Counted from the stretch's first letter, positions 26,005-40,525 are shown. The stretch is 64,000 nt of DNA from Gavia stellata (GCF_030936135.1 NC_082596.1:97758449-97822448); one strand, 5' to 3'. Made by a program: numbers and translations. The notes: a model not told the origin generated them from the letters alone.

Positions 26005-26058
26005 GAGAAACGAAATACACAGCTAGAGCAAGAGAAACTAAATACACACCTAGACCAA
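26005..26058 (+). repeat. 27-bp imperfect tandem duplication
   Basis: Two adjacent 27-nt units share gagaaac.aaatacaca.ct and aga.caa and differ at a few positions; a third unit begins (gagaag) and then diverges. It is a local slippage product. Confidence 0.7.
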
Positions 26059-29000
26059 GAGAAGCATTCTTAAATAAGGTCCTAATATTCAATAGGCAGG
26101 AGTAGCTGGCAGGAACTGAGATCTCTCTGATTTTGAGGTGTTTGAACTCGACATCCAAATGGTGGTATCTTGCGTAAGTCTCTGTTTTATAAACAGCCTG
26201 TAGTGCTGAGCCAGTGTGCTGCGGCAGCTCTTGGGAGCTCTCTCTTGTGAAGCTGCATTGTTTCCTAACTTGCTCTGTGCACGCTTTTAATGTTATCTGG
26301 AATGATGAAACTAAATTCAGTCCTTAGAGCTTTATTTAAGCTTTGCTTTAGCTGCCTGCCTCTGTCAATGTACTTCAGACCAAGCCAAATTGCTAAATGG
26401 TGGGGGGACAATTGTGCCACACAATGCGATGCTTTGGCATGAATTCAGGAAGGTTAATGCCAGGAAGGGCCCATAAATAATGTCAGCTGACCTCCTATAT
26501 ACATAGAATGTTACATTTAATTATTGAGTGTAGTACTAAGGGTACAGAGGGATCTTAAATGAGAAAACTGAAGCAGGGGCCTTCAACCTCCCTTTGTTTT
26601 TCTACATTAATTTTACATTTCAAAATAACTTGGCTGCTTTTCAAGTGCTGTCAGAAGTGCTGGTTTCCTTTGAGGAGCCAATAAGTTCTTATTTCAGGCA
26701 GCACATCAAGAGAAACCATAATTTCTCTTCCCAGCACTGGATCAGCAAGTACTGAAAAGAGACTTCAGCGATTGTATAAGCAACTACTGAAGAAATCCCA
26801 ATTGGCAGGAGACTCCCAGGTCTTAATGTGCAAGGGAAAGTTTGGGGGCAGAGGACATAGGGAGACGGCAGGATTAGTGAGGAGAAAGGTCTGGATACTG
26901 GGATGCTTCAGGATAGAAAAGCCTCTGCTGTGCAACCCCTCCCCGAATGGAAATAACAACAATATTTCCCTCCTCCTTTCGGAAAAAGAAAAAAAAACCA
27001 AAAACAAGCCACGAAGCATTTGATAAAACAAAGAGGCAACTTTCACAAAGTAAAACCAGTGCCAATCACACACAGCAGGGACTCAATTTAGCGCAGTGAA
27101 TTCTCTCTTTTCCTGTCATCTTGCAGATTAGGAAGGCACAGGATAAAGAGATCTTGTCTGGGATATTAACGGAGCTCTCCTGCCACAATACCAAGATATC
27201 GTACATAAGCTCTGGTCACAGCCTTTCCTTACCATGAAGCAGCCAGCTCTGGAGATGTGTTTCCAGCTGATAGACACTATCTCGGGGAGGGTGAGGACAG
27301 AGCAGAGTTAGAATGTCCTACCCGGGTGTGTGACCCCTGTATGCCCTCGCTCACAGCTACCCCATTAACCCTTCTGCCTGGGATTTTATTCTGTGGAGTG
27401 TTTTGTTCTGAAATAAAGACCTGACTGATACATAAACAGCAGAATAAACTTGCCCTCTACCAGCACTTTCCCACTCCACTGATATTCTGTTTTCTCTTGT
27501 CCCTTCTGGGTTTTGTCTTTAACAGGCCATCTCTTATTTTTAATACTTGAACATCTCTGGCAGGTGCTAGATCCGTTCTTCCTCTGACAGTTTTAGCATA
27601 AGAAGTGTTTTGTTTTGGAGGAGAGGAAAGTGGGAGAAAGAAAATGAGTAAGGTATACATAAACAAATGCAGAAAAAGATTTACACAGACAGCACAGGGA
27701 AAGTTTTCTCTCCTCCACATAAGAGTATTTAGTGTGCTGTGGCAATATGTAGTGCCTGGCTACTAGAGTATGCTGATATGACTGCTTCCATTATTTTGAG
27801 CCTATTTATATTCTGGAAGATACTAAAGCTAGCTAGTGATATGGAAGTTGATGATTACTGGCAATGGCATCTCTGAGAGCTGCTTAGACCAGAGTCATAC
27901 TTAAAAAATCTTATGAGTAAGATCCAGCTGCAGAATTGCAAACTGTAGAAGGTCCTGCTAGACACTAAAAACTTCCTTCTGAAGCCGTTCTCTCACCTAG
28001 CTGTGAGAGCCATTACCTTTCCTGTTACACTCCCTGGATGCCTAGAGATAGAAACATGAACTATTACAGTTGGAGTCACAGAGCCAAAGCTCTCAGGCTA
28101 GGACTACAAGGGATCAAAATTCTCAGTAGCACACTGTGTTGCACTGTGACTTCCTCTACATTGGGAAATTAAACATGCCTGGCGTCAAGTGGTATGGAAC
28201 GCCAACACCCATCCTATTAAATGGTCCTTGATCCAGAGTATCTACCGAATTGTGCCTGGGAGCTGCCTGGGAAAGTGCTAGCTTGCCAATGTAACAACTG
28301 GCAGAGACTGTTCTGACAATTGAACTTAGGACAATTTCATTTGTATTCAGAACCTTCCCTGACACTGTTTAAATTACTAGAGTGGACACAGACTGTCTGA
28401 AAAGATGTTTTCCTCACCTTTCTGACCAGTGTAATATTCCATCTTCTATCCTCTATATTATGTGCCTTTGAGTATACTACCAAAATACTGAATTATCCCA
28501 TGGTTTGATACTTACCTGGTAGAAATGAGCTATTTTAGTTAATAAACTGTCATATTAAAGACAAAATTCATTAAACTGGACCCAGTCTGCTTGACACAAA
28601 TACTGTGTTTTTATGACAATGGCTCGAGTGATTGGTAAGTCTTATGCTTTATGTATTCCTTTTCCCACAAGAGTTCCTGGAAGATCACCCCTTTGCAAAG
28701 GCAGTTCAGCCATTCTTTGGGAACACTTGCTCACTACAGCAGGTTGACAGGCAAAAAAAGGATGGGCCAATAAAAGAGAAGACTTTCTAATGGATAGCCT
28801 TCCTGAGCTAAGAAGTCAGTGGGCTACCAGTGCTCTCAGCAATTAAGCTGCTCCTTGGCACATCCATGCCTCTCTTAGAGTATCAGCATTCAGAAAAAAG
28901 ATACTTCACAATCCTATAGGATACTGAACACAAGCACTAGATGGAGCAGCGGGCAAACTTCTGGACTCCTTCCCTGATTATATTCAATCCATGAAGTTAC

Positions 29001-32000
29001 CAGTTAGCCCACTTGGAAACTGAGCTGGCAAGCTGACCCCAGGTCAGTACATTGTAAAGACGCAGGTGTGCCCTGTGTAGGGCTGAAACATTAGGCTATA
29101 TCATGTGACATTTTGGATTCAGTACAACTGGTGGCTACATTCTTAGATATATTCTTAAATGTTTGTACATACTTCTTTGTCTAGCAGTTTTAACCACTAT
29201 ACACTCTTTTTAAAGGTTTTCGCTAAGGATCTATAATTTCACAGTATCTCACTAGTCATTAGAATGCTGAGGGCTTCAGTCAACATAAAACCAAAGACGA
29301 CCTTTCTATTTAACTATGGATGGTGCATTGCACCTTCTCTGCCTTGCAGAAATACCACAGCTTTGTCATAGCTGGCAGTCCACAAAGACTCTGGGCTTCC
29401 TTGGTGTTTGAAGATTTCCAATGCAAAGCACCCCCGCATCCCTGACTTTAGAAAACTCAAAATGTGTACGGAGGGGGAGAAGTTTTCTTAAGGCATCTGT
29501 TTTGGGTTCCAGGCATTTCTCCAGTTGGAGAAAAAGTTATCTTGTTGGAGGGGGAAAAAGCATATTGTTAGAAAACAGCCTCATGATTCTTAAGGTAACT
29601 TGGAGGGAGACAGGGTTCCTGTCGTATATAGCATTTGGGAATGCCATTGTGAACTTGCAGCTTTCTTTAAAGAACAAAAAAATAGAAAAGGAGAGAGGAT
29701 ATTTCCACCTCTTCCCTTGACAAAAACAATCTTTGTAATGTCAACCAACAGCTAGTGCTGAGCTTATCACTCCCTCTACTCTGCCCTGCTCTCCCACCTC
29801 GGTTCCCTGTCTGGCTTCTGAAACTCACACCCTTTGGAGCTGATTGAATAATGGACTTTTCACTTCAGGCTCTGCACCAAATAAGTGGAAAAAAATCCTG
29901 TGGGTTGGATACAGAGTTATTCAATCTAGCTTCAAGACCCTACATTTTAAACTTCGTTGTAAAAATGAAAGAGGGTTACTTTTAAAATGAAAAGTTAAAC
30001 TGGATTGTTTCAAAAATGACACTTGTTCTAAGGCCTTACCCTTCCTTGTTTTTCCCCCTCTGGACTATTTATCAAAATCTACCCTAGTTTGCCAATTTCA
30101 TGGCAAGTGACTTCAGTTTTCCAGAAAGTGCAGATGTCCCTCACCAGATTACTAAGAAAATAACAGTAGAGTATAAAAGGTTTGCTTGAGATCTATATGA
30201 AGAATTATTCGTGTCAACAGGTAGTCATAAACCTTTATACAAACATCTATATCACCAGAAAGCTGATGCCAACCCCAGATTCTTCTCCTAATGTTTTTCC
30301 CCACTCTCCCCTTTTCTAACGTGCTTCATAGATTCATCCAATGATTTGCCCAGAATTCATCAGTCTGACTTTATGCCTAGCTCATGCTCTGAAGAGGCAG
30401 GAACAGCTTACAGCTTGGTTAGAAGGACTCAAAAAAAAGTTTCATTTACCCACATAAAACTGTTAGCTAAATTCGAGCATCAGGAGGCTAATGGTTGTTG
30501 TCTAGCTGCAAAAACAATTTATTTGACATTTTAAGACCCAATGTAGCATCATGCTACATCTCTCAATAGCCCCATTAGCATCTCTCAAGAGAGGCATCAG
30601 TGACTTTGGCTGCAAGGAGGAACCATTCCCAGCCCTCACAACAGTAATTATTGCTTCTTTCACCTTGTTCCCCTCCTTGCTCTGACACCTTCAGTCACCA
30701 GTAACAAGAATTGATGCTCAGGCAGCATATAGTGGTCAAAGAGATCATTTTCACCTCCTCCAGCACAGGTACCATAGGCAGTCACTGAGGACAGACTACT
30801 GGACACAGGAGATTGCCTTCTTTATCTGTGCCTGAAGCTGGCCCTGACTCAAGGTGTGATGGCAGTACATGTTAACATGTGACAGCAGACATGTTTTCAA
30901 AGTGTATGCAACATGTCTGCATTAAAACCTGGGCCAGGGAAAGTTTGAAAATAAGCAAAGGTATGCTAACATCACACCTTAAACCCTACTCCAGAGAAAT
31001 GCAAAAAGGCACTATTAACCTGAGCAAAAAGCACATGGTGTTGGAAAGAAATCCTATGCAAGAGTGGCTAAATTCACAGAAAAAGACCTCAAGTTATGCA
31101 TATCTGAATGACAATGTTGATCAAGAATGAGAACATCACTGTTACATAATGGGGAAAAGTAATTTGCAGGTGGCAATATCCGCTGGCAGTATTGTTGAGA
31201 ATAATTACGCTGAGGTTCAATTTAGTAATGATTGTCACTGAGACCATTCTAAAGAAGAGAGGAGTATAGGGTGTTAGCAGAGAAAAGTTTTAAGTTTGTT
31301 ACTTTATTAATAATTATTTGTATAATACCTTATTAATAGTAATTTGTACTTGTGTAGAGGCTTTCATTAAAAAGTCACTCTACAGAGAGACCTAACTGAT
31401 TCTATGGAGAGAACTACGCTAATTTTGAGGACATGCACAATAAATATTACACTACTTTCACATACTTTTCCATTGGCTCTACAGAAGACAAATCCTGTTT
31501 CCATGATACACTCTCTCTGCAAAACTGCAGACCCAGATGTAAACAGGACTATGCTAAAACAGTGACTACACACACCATACTCTGTGTTTGCTTAACATAC
31601 ACATACTATTGCAGCATGCTCCTATTTCAAATGACAATTGCTCTGAATTATGATAAGGTAGTTTAACTAAAGATTTTATATATGGAGAGCAAGGTTAACA
31701 TTTCTTGAACTTGAAAGCCATGCACTTATTTAGCAGTGTGTTATTTCACTTAATGGAATAATGAATAGTAGAAGCAAAACCAGACTACCTGCACTTTTTG
31801 ACATCCTATGTAATGTTGTCATCAAAGTGATGCTGTGGCAAGGAGAATAGCTCAAGTGCATCACCAAGGACTGAAACAAGCTATGCCATTATGTGAAAGT
31901 TCCCATGAAGCCCCAGTGACTGTTAAATTATTGAATGTGAATTGCTTGAAAATGCAGTATTTCCAATAATGCCTTTGCAAAAGACTGAAATTTTGTTCAC

Positions 32001-32361
32001 TACTAGATGTCTCAAGAAATAATAAAAGCAAAGCATGAAATCCCTGTGCAACAGCAGATTAAAGAGAGCCATGATAGGATGAAGTATTACTGAAAAATAA
32101 AATTAAGGATAATCTTGTATTGAAAGTTTGGATTTGGTGCATCCAGAAAGAAGAAGAAAATCCTAAAATAAGAACCCATGGATTCATCTTCTGGTAGCAT
32201 GAAATGTAACTTGTTTTCCCATGTTTTCACTATGGCTGTCTACTCAGTGGAGTCAAAATTTGGCTCATTGCTGTGAGCTCTGTTCTGTTACTGTCAGGAG
32301 ACAACACTCCTTTTCTGCCAAAGGGCTGGGATGTGTGCAAAGCAGGAGGATTTGAGCTTTG

Positions 32362-32415
32362 CCCCTTCCCTCCCCTTCCCTTTCCCTCTCCTTCCCTTCC
32401 CTCTCCTTTCCTTTT
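32362..32415 (+). repeat. Polypyrimidine tract (CCCTT/CCTTT units)
   Basis: About 54 nt of nearly pure C/T built from variants of ccttccct and ctttccct. Such mirror-like homopyrimidine tracts are common non-coding simple repeats. Confidence 0.85.
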
Positions 32416-32841
32416 ATTAACTGTGCTTTCCTTTGGGACAGCAAAACAGCTGTTTTATTAATGTGATCCTACCAACAGGCTGTGATGCTGGAGACCTCAG
32501 ACTGAAGGTCTGTTAATTTATACCTAGCAACTTGTATACTCTGCATTTCTTATTAGCCAGTTTAATATGATTATGGGACTGTTTTCTTGTTGGTAGAGTA
32601 TATATTTCATTTAAGAAGAGGAGCATAGGTATTGCTGTTCTGCCTAGATGCCTCTTAGGAACTTTCTTTAACATCTAAAGCCTTTTTCTGGCAACCAATT
32701 TGTTCTCTAACAGCAACAGACTGGGAGTTGTGATAGAACCCATTTAGTCTTTTGAGAAAGAACTAAATTCTGTGAGTTAACTTGTCTTCTTTTACCATCT
32801 AAGGAATATTGGCAGGCTGCAACCATTTTCCTCTGTTAGCC

Positions 32842-33065
32842 CTTGAAATGATTCTTCATGCTTTTGTCACATAATTAAAATTAGATTATTGCAACTCCCT
32901 GCTGGCTGGCCTTAGAGCTTTGTAAACACTCCAGCTGGCCCATAGGTTTATAGTGAAAGGGATGCTCTAAGCATATTCTTTCTTTGTCCTCTCTTCTCTC
33001 ATCTGTGTTGAAATCACTGCACTTGCTAACTGCCAGCAGAATGTATTTGGTTATTGCTTTCTAAG
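32842..33065 (+). mobile_element. Fossil L2/CR1-type LINE reverse-transcriptase fragment
   Basis: Translation of the + strand gives ILHAFVT, then LDYCNSLLAGL, then LQLAH, and after a frame change SVLKSLHLL. This order matches the C-terminal reverse-transcriptase region of L2/CR1-clade LINEs, in which LDYCNSLLxGLP is followed by LQ..QN and then by LKSLHWLPV. In-frame stops and at least one frameshift show the copy is long dead. Its orientation is opposite to the two CR1 copies in this window, and its decay suggests an older family. Confidence 0.68.
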
Positions 33066-36000
33066 GGCAGTGAACATAATGTTAGAGACATCATGTGCCA
33101 AAGTCTCTCTCAAGCTTTGCTTTAAAGAGTCTGGATGCAAGAGCTTTCAGTCTATTTTCTCTTTGTTGGTGAGGTCTCTTTCTGCTGAAAAGGAGAAGGG
33201 AAAGAAGGGGGAGAGAATGGAGGAGCACAGGCTCTCCTAATACAGCATTCAAATGGAAAATGCGTACAGCTACATGATTTCAAAACCAGGGACTGACTTT
33301 CATTGACCAGTATGTAAATGCCATGGACATTATGCAGTTGCTTCTTCTCCTATGACAAAATGACTCCCTTCCACTCCAAAAGATGAAAGCCGTTTTGAAA
33401 TAACAGCATCTCCCACTACAGTTAGGACTTCTGAGTTCAGTAGGCTGCTTTCCTGGCTGACTTCTTTTTATGTCACATTTGCTTATGGACCATTACTCCC
33501 ACATTCACATCCAGCCAGCTCCGTCTTATAAATCTTGTATGCAACACGTGTGAGATTTGCTTGATGAGCTTGTAGGGATTATTGTATTAAAGTTCTCAAG
33601 GGCCTGAATGACTAATTGTTAATGAGAGAGAACAATGCAGGGATAATGGCACTTTAAAAGTAATACTAATGGCATAGTTTGTTTGGATGTGATTGCTCAT
33701 CTTACTGTCACATGTACAGATCATCTCTTAGTGTCCTTTCGTTTTATGGGCCTATAACCTCTCAGCTAGTCAGTAAGCACTTACTTTGCTGAAGGAGAAT
33801 TATAACGGAGATGAAGCACAAACAGGCAGTAAAGCTGGCTGTATTGAATTCTCCGTAACTATCAGAGCCTCATCACCTTCACTGAGCCAAGAGTGTATTT
33901 GTTAGGGTCGAGTTTTCATGTAGTCTTGGCCAGCCAGTGTTATGAAACGGTGACTATGGATGCAGATCCACAGTAGTAATACCGTAGAATAGGAATGTTC
34001 CCTTATTTGTGCTTCATCTTATCACTCATATTAATGATTTGTGTTCCAGCATAGTCACCTCTCTGCCCAGTCACTTTTTCTATGCTGCTTTGCTATCTAG
34101 TCGTTCAGGCACCAATATTTAGTCGTACAGTACTGTTACTAGCTAGGGACTTGATTTTAAATCCCTTGGACAGATTTCCAGAATGGCAACTCCCCCATCC
34201 AGCTGAAAGTAGGAGCACTGCAGGTCTTTGGCAGCTCTGCAATCAAGACTGCAGCTCCTAGAAGTCTGAAAACGCAGCTGATTCTTACACTCAGCTTCCT
34301 GCCATGATGCAGTTTGTGACTGCTGGCAGCCACAACATAGCATAAGCTCTGTTTCTTTTTTTCCCTGCCCCATCAGGGCTTTTGCTAACATAAATACGTT
34401 ACCACGTGTGAGCAAGTGCACAACGCCATGGCTAATGCAGAGAACACCATCTCCCATGACAGAGGTGGTATTTGTCGGTATTGCTCTTCTGCCTTCCCAG
34501 TGCAAACATCTCCGCTGGGGACCTCACCACTGCGGTGCTGGCATGCCACTGCCTTTGAACGGGGACGGTGCCAGCCTCCCAGACAGCCGTAAGCATGCAA
34601 AGCCAAGACACCATGTATCAGGGCCTATGCATGTGTCAAGGACAGGTTTCCCAGCCTGAAATGTCAAAGCAACTGTTTTTCCCTCAGGAGGTGCATTTGT
34701 CTCTATGGTGAAGAAAATGTATTATCACAAGTGTTGCCTTTGAGCTCAGAGCTGGATAAAGACCAAACATACACTGAATCCAGCAAAATTTCAGCATCCC
34801 CCTCTTCAGAAACATTCACATCCTCTGACAATTTTTTTTCTTCCAAGAACCAGTCTGCTTCCAAAAGGAGTGAGCTGAATACTGACCAACACAGTCCTTG
34901 CTTCCAGACTTCGCATGACAACTGCTTGGAAAGCAACACTTAAAGTCTGTTCTACTGAGGACTACTCTCAAACCTAGTGCCCTTGTTAGCCATCTTCAAA
35001 TGTTTTCTGGTCATGACCCCATTGCAAATTGGGACTCCACTTCTGGTGAGCCCTTGACCCCAAATATTGGCACAGATAAATGGCCTCTAACTGGGCTCTC
35101 TATTTTGCTCCTAATGTTACAGACCCCACACAGAGACACAACCCCTAGTTTCAGACCTACGGATGTGGAGTACTTCAGCTTGCTTCAGCCAGCTGCTGGG
35201 GGCTTGCAGAGGGCTGCTGCTGACTCCCGAAGGCATGAAGGCGGCCAACTGATTTCAGCATGCCGGCAAGCCAGCTAGGAGCCCTGCTCCTGACCACACA
35301 CCAGCTTCGTTCTGGGTCTCAGCTGTTGACTCTGATTGAGTTAGTTTCTGCTGCGAGCCAAAGGAGCCAGGACCCGCAGGGTATTTAACACTTAAAACAT
35401 CTTGCGATGCTGCAGAAATGCAGGCTTGTGGAATAAAACAGACGGTTAAGCAGAAGGAGGTGGATACTTTATCACTTGACTAAAATGGGCAAGAGGAAAA
35501 TCTCCAGTTGTCTTTCACAAGTAGTTTCATGTTAGTTCTCTTGTGTTGCTGTGATCATGCCTTTCTCTTTCAAAGTAATAGGAGGGAGGGTGGTATGGGG
35601 TTTTTGTTTCTTTTTTTTTTTTTTTAAATTAGGACATCTGGGCAGTGACCCAACCAAAACCTCATCTCCCTAATAGAAATCTGTCTGACCATAACTTGCA
35701 TATTCCAATTTTCATTCACAGGCAAAGACTATCTATTGTGCATGTATTTTTACTCTGTCATAATCAAAATACAAATTCTAGCTTAACTTAAAATAGACAC
35801 GTCAGAAACACTTGACATGACCTGCATGCCTGTCAACAAGTGATAATCAAATTTCCTTGCCATACTAAAGTTGGGCAGGAGACATTTCTTTTAAAAAAAA
35901 AACAAACAACCTATCTGGTTTCCATATCATATTGAATTTCTGAGACACAATGGGAGTTTTTCTTTTATGCAAAGGAGTTAAAAAGGAATATGAGCAGCTA

Positions 36001-39000
36001 AAGGGATGTCTGCTGAAGCTGGGATGAGGGTAGGAGGCACACTTCTCTCTGAAACATCCTACATGCAGTGTTACTGAAAGTTAAAGAGTGGAGGGGAGGA
36101 TTATTTCTCTGTTTTTTCTGTTTATTTATTATGTAAATGCAGTTTCCCTTGTATAAATATTTAGCTTCTCCCTTTCTCTCTGAAAATCAAAGAGCAGCAG
36201 GGGTAGAAAAGCAGGGAATGCAATTGTAAAACTGGCATTACAGAGGATTTGTGCAAGTTTGAGAGCAGAAACAAATTGTAGCGCATTTGTTATGAAGGTA
36301 AAACCCAAACTGACACTGTCCCTTACAAAATTACTGGAAAAGAAAGAACACAGTGCCAAAAGGAAACTTAAGACAGAGAAGTCTCTTTTAAAAGAATACA
36401 GTGACAACGTAGCAATGTTCTGCAGAAGGAGGAGCAAAGATAAAGGTGTAAGGAAAGAGAAGTTATTCCAGCCATTTTCTGCACAGGCTTCCTCTGGAAG
36501 TGTTTGCCAGAAACAGAGAGCACATCCCAGCAATATAAACAAATAGGCCTGTGCAGTACACGGTTAAAATTATCAATGTCTCACTAACTTGTGATCCAGA
36601 CTAAGCAGGGCATTAAAAAATCTAAAAGAGCACAGCATCTTCTATTCCTGAAGAGACTGAAAGGGTACACTGACATAACAGTTTCCAACAGCTGTCATAA
36701 CAGCGTGCACTGGGTCACGATGGAGCTGATGGACAACAGCCTCTTGCACACAGAGCGCTGGAGCCATGCTTCGTGGGGCCGCATGTTGCCAGGTTCAGCT
36801 CTGGTTACCATGTGCAGTGTATCACAGCTTAATCCTCTGGGATTGTCTGGGTCCTCCTCTGAGGGGTTCTCCAGCATGTCCTTTTCTGGCTTTGCCAAGG
36901 CAGAGGAATGTCTGTCCCTGCCTCCTTCATTTGATTTTGCCTGTTTCAGCTTCTGACACAAAATGGCCCTCCTCACCCAGAGGTGTGATGAGATGCGTAG
37001 AAGAGGCCTTTTCCTTTCCCCACTAACTGCATTGGTTTGGGGTGTAAAAGTTCCAAACCTCTGAAAAAATACCGCTTGAGAACAAAAGCAGCTGGTTGTC
37101 ATGACATCACTGCTCTAAGACATGAACTTACCGGGTTAAAAACTGAGACACTTCTTACTTATTTGAACACTCTCCCACTAAGTTCAATGCAACCGTACTG
37201 AGAGAAAACTAGTGAGGACTGCAGAACAGAAAAGCTCACAATTATCAAATAATTATCCCAGAAAGGCTTCTGCTGTGGAAGAGACTGGTGCCCCTCTTCT
37301 CATGAGACAGGAGAGAGAGTGGGACAGAGACAGCTTTGGCACCCCTCCATGCCTAGCCTTCACCCCAGCTCTGGGCGGACTGCTGTTCCTTCCTGAAAAA
37401 GCCCCTCCGTGGAAGAGGACTGTTGCAACCCGCCCCAGAATACTTCAGCCGGGTAAACGGTAAAAGCTGCCCATAAACACGCCTGGTAAAATAAGGAAAG
37501 TAGATACCAGGCCTCCAGAGCTGATGGGTATTCCAAAATAAATGCTGCAGGAAGAGACCTTGGTCCTGTCCAGCAGCACAACTTCACAAGGGATGTTCTG
37601 CACCACAAACTTCCCTGACCAGGTGTTGCCTTGGTGAAAAGAAATAAGGGGCCCCGTGGCATAGATTTCGCCATGTGACATTTGCAGGTTCAATCTCAGG
37701 GTGTCTTGGCTGTTTCCTGTAGATTCACAGTGCAGGTGAAAGAGTGAATTCTGAAGTTCCATTCATTCGTCCTCTCTCTTTTTATGCAGTCTGAGGGTCC
37801 TGGAGTCTGGGTTTCCCTAAGTCTAAGAAAACAGCAAAGACCATGTAATTTCCAGATGGAGAAAGTGAGAACCGCACCTCAGGGAAGGTGAGGTGCATTA
37901 AAAAACCCCAGCTTTTTTAGTAGAGATGCCACCGGGATTCTGACTCTTAGACAAAAACAGATTTGCAATGCAAAAGACAGAAAAGAGTGAGTACAAGACG
38001 GCTAAGAAAGGTGTCAAATGTCTAATATAAACTATGGTCTGAAAATACGTGAAAGGAGTATGGATAAAGATGATCCTAGAGGTGTTAACCAGTTTTCTGA
38101 TTATTTATCTTCTCAGATGGCAACTTGTGTCATTGTAATTTTTAAGTTGCTTCTGGACTTTTCCCTTTCTGTTCTCCAGTTTCAGCTGTCCCTTGCTATC
38201 CTGATGTGGGACAACACGCTAATGCCCCCTGATGTGCCAAATGTGGCGAGAACCATTTGTATATGCCATGCTTTACTGGAGGGGATAAAACCTCCGAAAA
38301 GCAGCAGGAATGGTAAATCTTTTAACCTTTTCATCTTTCCTCTCTCCACCAAACTGACTGCGATTGCATTTACAAGGCAGAATTAACACATGGGACAACA
38401 CAGACAATGGACGTGGAACTCATATTCTAAGCAAACGATGCAGAGTAGCAGCAATACTTTTGGCACCTAACTATGATGAAGCTTTCAGGAGAACTTCCTA
38501 CTGAGGTGACCTGAACTACGGGAGATTACACGTACTGCATGCTCGATTTGCACATTTCCAGAAAAAATCCCTTTTAGGCAATTGTAAAATGCATGCGTTT
38601 TAACCATTTGCCTAGTGCTAGTATAAACAAAAATATGGAGAAAAGGGCTGTAGAGAACAACCCACAAAGGCTAGGGATTAGTCAAAGGAACATGAAACCA
38701 TGAAGGTGTATATGCCCATATTTTCTCTAATGCTCAGAGCAACTGCCGAGTAAGCGACTGGCCACTCCTAGTATGACTAATGGTGTAACTACTTAAGGAC
38801 TTATTTCCACTGGAGTTTACGAAAGTTAGATCAAAACAAACCACACAGTTTAAAATAGAAATGCTCACTATCTGCTGTCAACTGCAGCAGACTATCTGGG
38901 CACATGTATGAGTTTAAGCACACGTGTAATTCTGGTGAATGAGATGTAACCCTTAAAAACTGTGACCTCACATTAACTGCTTTGCTGAAGTGGGGTCTCC

Positions 39001-40525
39001 ATCTGTCCGTACAGAGCTGCACATACAAAGTCTTTGCAACTTTACTTTTCAGCCATCAGTTTTGGCCACACGGGAAGCTATTTATAAATATCTGAATTAA
39101 TTAAATCAGATCTGTACAGCAAAAAAAGGAATCAACTAAATATGGTCACTATGGCAACAAATATTTCCTGGATGTAGTTTTGCTTCTAATCAGCAATGGC
39201 ATCCCCATGTTCCTAACAATGGCAGAAGTTGTCGTGCTTTTCTGGTTTGTTTGTTTGTATTGAACATGTTCCTACAGAGTAAGACGATAAACGTAACATC
39301 CAAGTATTTTAGACAAAGATCCATTTTCAGTAGTATTTTACAATAGTTTAAAAATTATTAAGAACGTGAAATGGGGATCCATTGTTTTCACTTCTTCTTA
39401 CCACCCTCCTGCCTCCCCGGTACAGCGAGAGCCTCTGCTACACTGAGAAATTCCATGGGCTCCGACTCTGAATTCAGATATTAAAGGGGCCCCTTCACGA
39501 CTAACATCAGCTGAAAGCAAGGCTAGAAAAATGATGGCACAAAACAACCTGTTGTTTTCAACAGACAGTCTTGGCTGACCCCCGTGTCCACACTAAGCAA
39601 AAATAGAAAATAAAAGGTGCTGACACTTTGCCAGACCCCATCTGCAAAATATGCTCCTGGCCATGTCAATCACAAAAACGAAGCCCTACGTGCAGTACAT
39701 GGTGGAAATGTCCAAGTCATGTCTGTGCATAGTCTCTGAACTCGCTGAACGTGGCCACATCCCTGGAGTTTTGCAAATGCCATGCTTTGTGGATTGAGTC
39801 TTTGGCGGGTTGTAGATATCTCAGAGGGTTTTGTGAGTTTGTCTGCACTTTGATGGAGCTCAAAGATACCAAGGGGTTGTCTGAGCTTTCTTTCTTTTTT
39901 CTTTTTCTTTTTTTTTCTTGAGTAGCTAAACCAACATTTTAAAAATGGTTTGAAACACCAATCTTGCCCATTGCCACGAGAGGGCATTTCCAGGACAGGT
40001 CTATGTTTCCCCTCTGTTTTTACTTCCCTGTTTTTTTTAAACAGCGGCCTCAAAGTTACGTGGTCACAGTGTCTGCCCATCCAGGTACTTCTTTCCCTTC
40101 CCTTAATGACTAGCAAATGCATTGGCAGTGTCAACCAAATTCAGCAAAGGCGGTCAGTTCTCAGAGACAGTTAAGTTTGTACAAGTTTCATGAAAACGGT
40201 TCTCTGGCAGAGAAAAGAGATCCTTTCCATGCCCTGTTAGAAAAGTTAGTTCACTGTCTTACTAGCTGCACAAGAATCCACGTTAGCACTGGGGCAAGAG
40301 GTGAAAAAGCACACACACACGCTTATGATTGCCCCAGCCATGGGAGAAGCTTCAGTGGGAGCTGACACCTTTTTTAGACACTGATATCAATCAGGGTTCT
40401 GTATGAAATCAGCCTTCATAACTCCCAGTGTGCCTGACCTTGCCAGTCTTACATGAACAATTAAATAGTTAATGTTGATCTTTAAGTGTCTTTTCATAGT
40501 TACCTGTGTCTATTCAGATGTGTGG
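33066..40525. other. Intergenic, no gene recognised
   Basis: No recognisable exons. An AT-rich homeodomain-like stretch (ctaattgttaatgag) lies at 33612-33626. A minus-strand open frame of 105 codons at 37445-37762 has an ordinary protein-like composition but no recognised family. A 154-codon minus-strand frame at 39670-40134 includes a lysine run that comes from a T-rich tract, and is probably chance. Confidence 0.45.

Larger units (their letters stand above)
25216..32841. other. Intergenic, no gene recognised
   Basis: Non-coding sequence with no recognisable exon on either strand. A 27-bp imperfect tandem duplication lies at 26005-26058, and a pyrimidine-only tract at about 32362-32415. Open frames are short and compositionally ordinary. 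Confidence 0.5.

Noticed and set aside
39670-40134. 154-codon minus-strand frame
   Set aside because: It contains a poly-Lys run from a T-rich tract, is otherwise unlike any known protein, and fits a chance frame.
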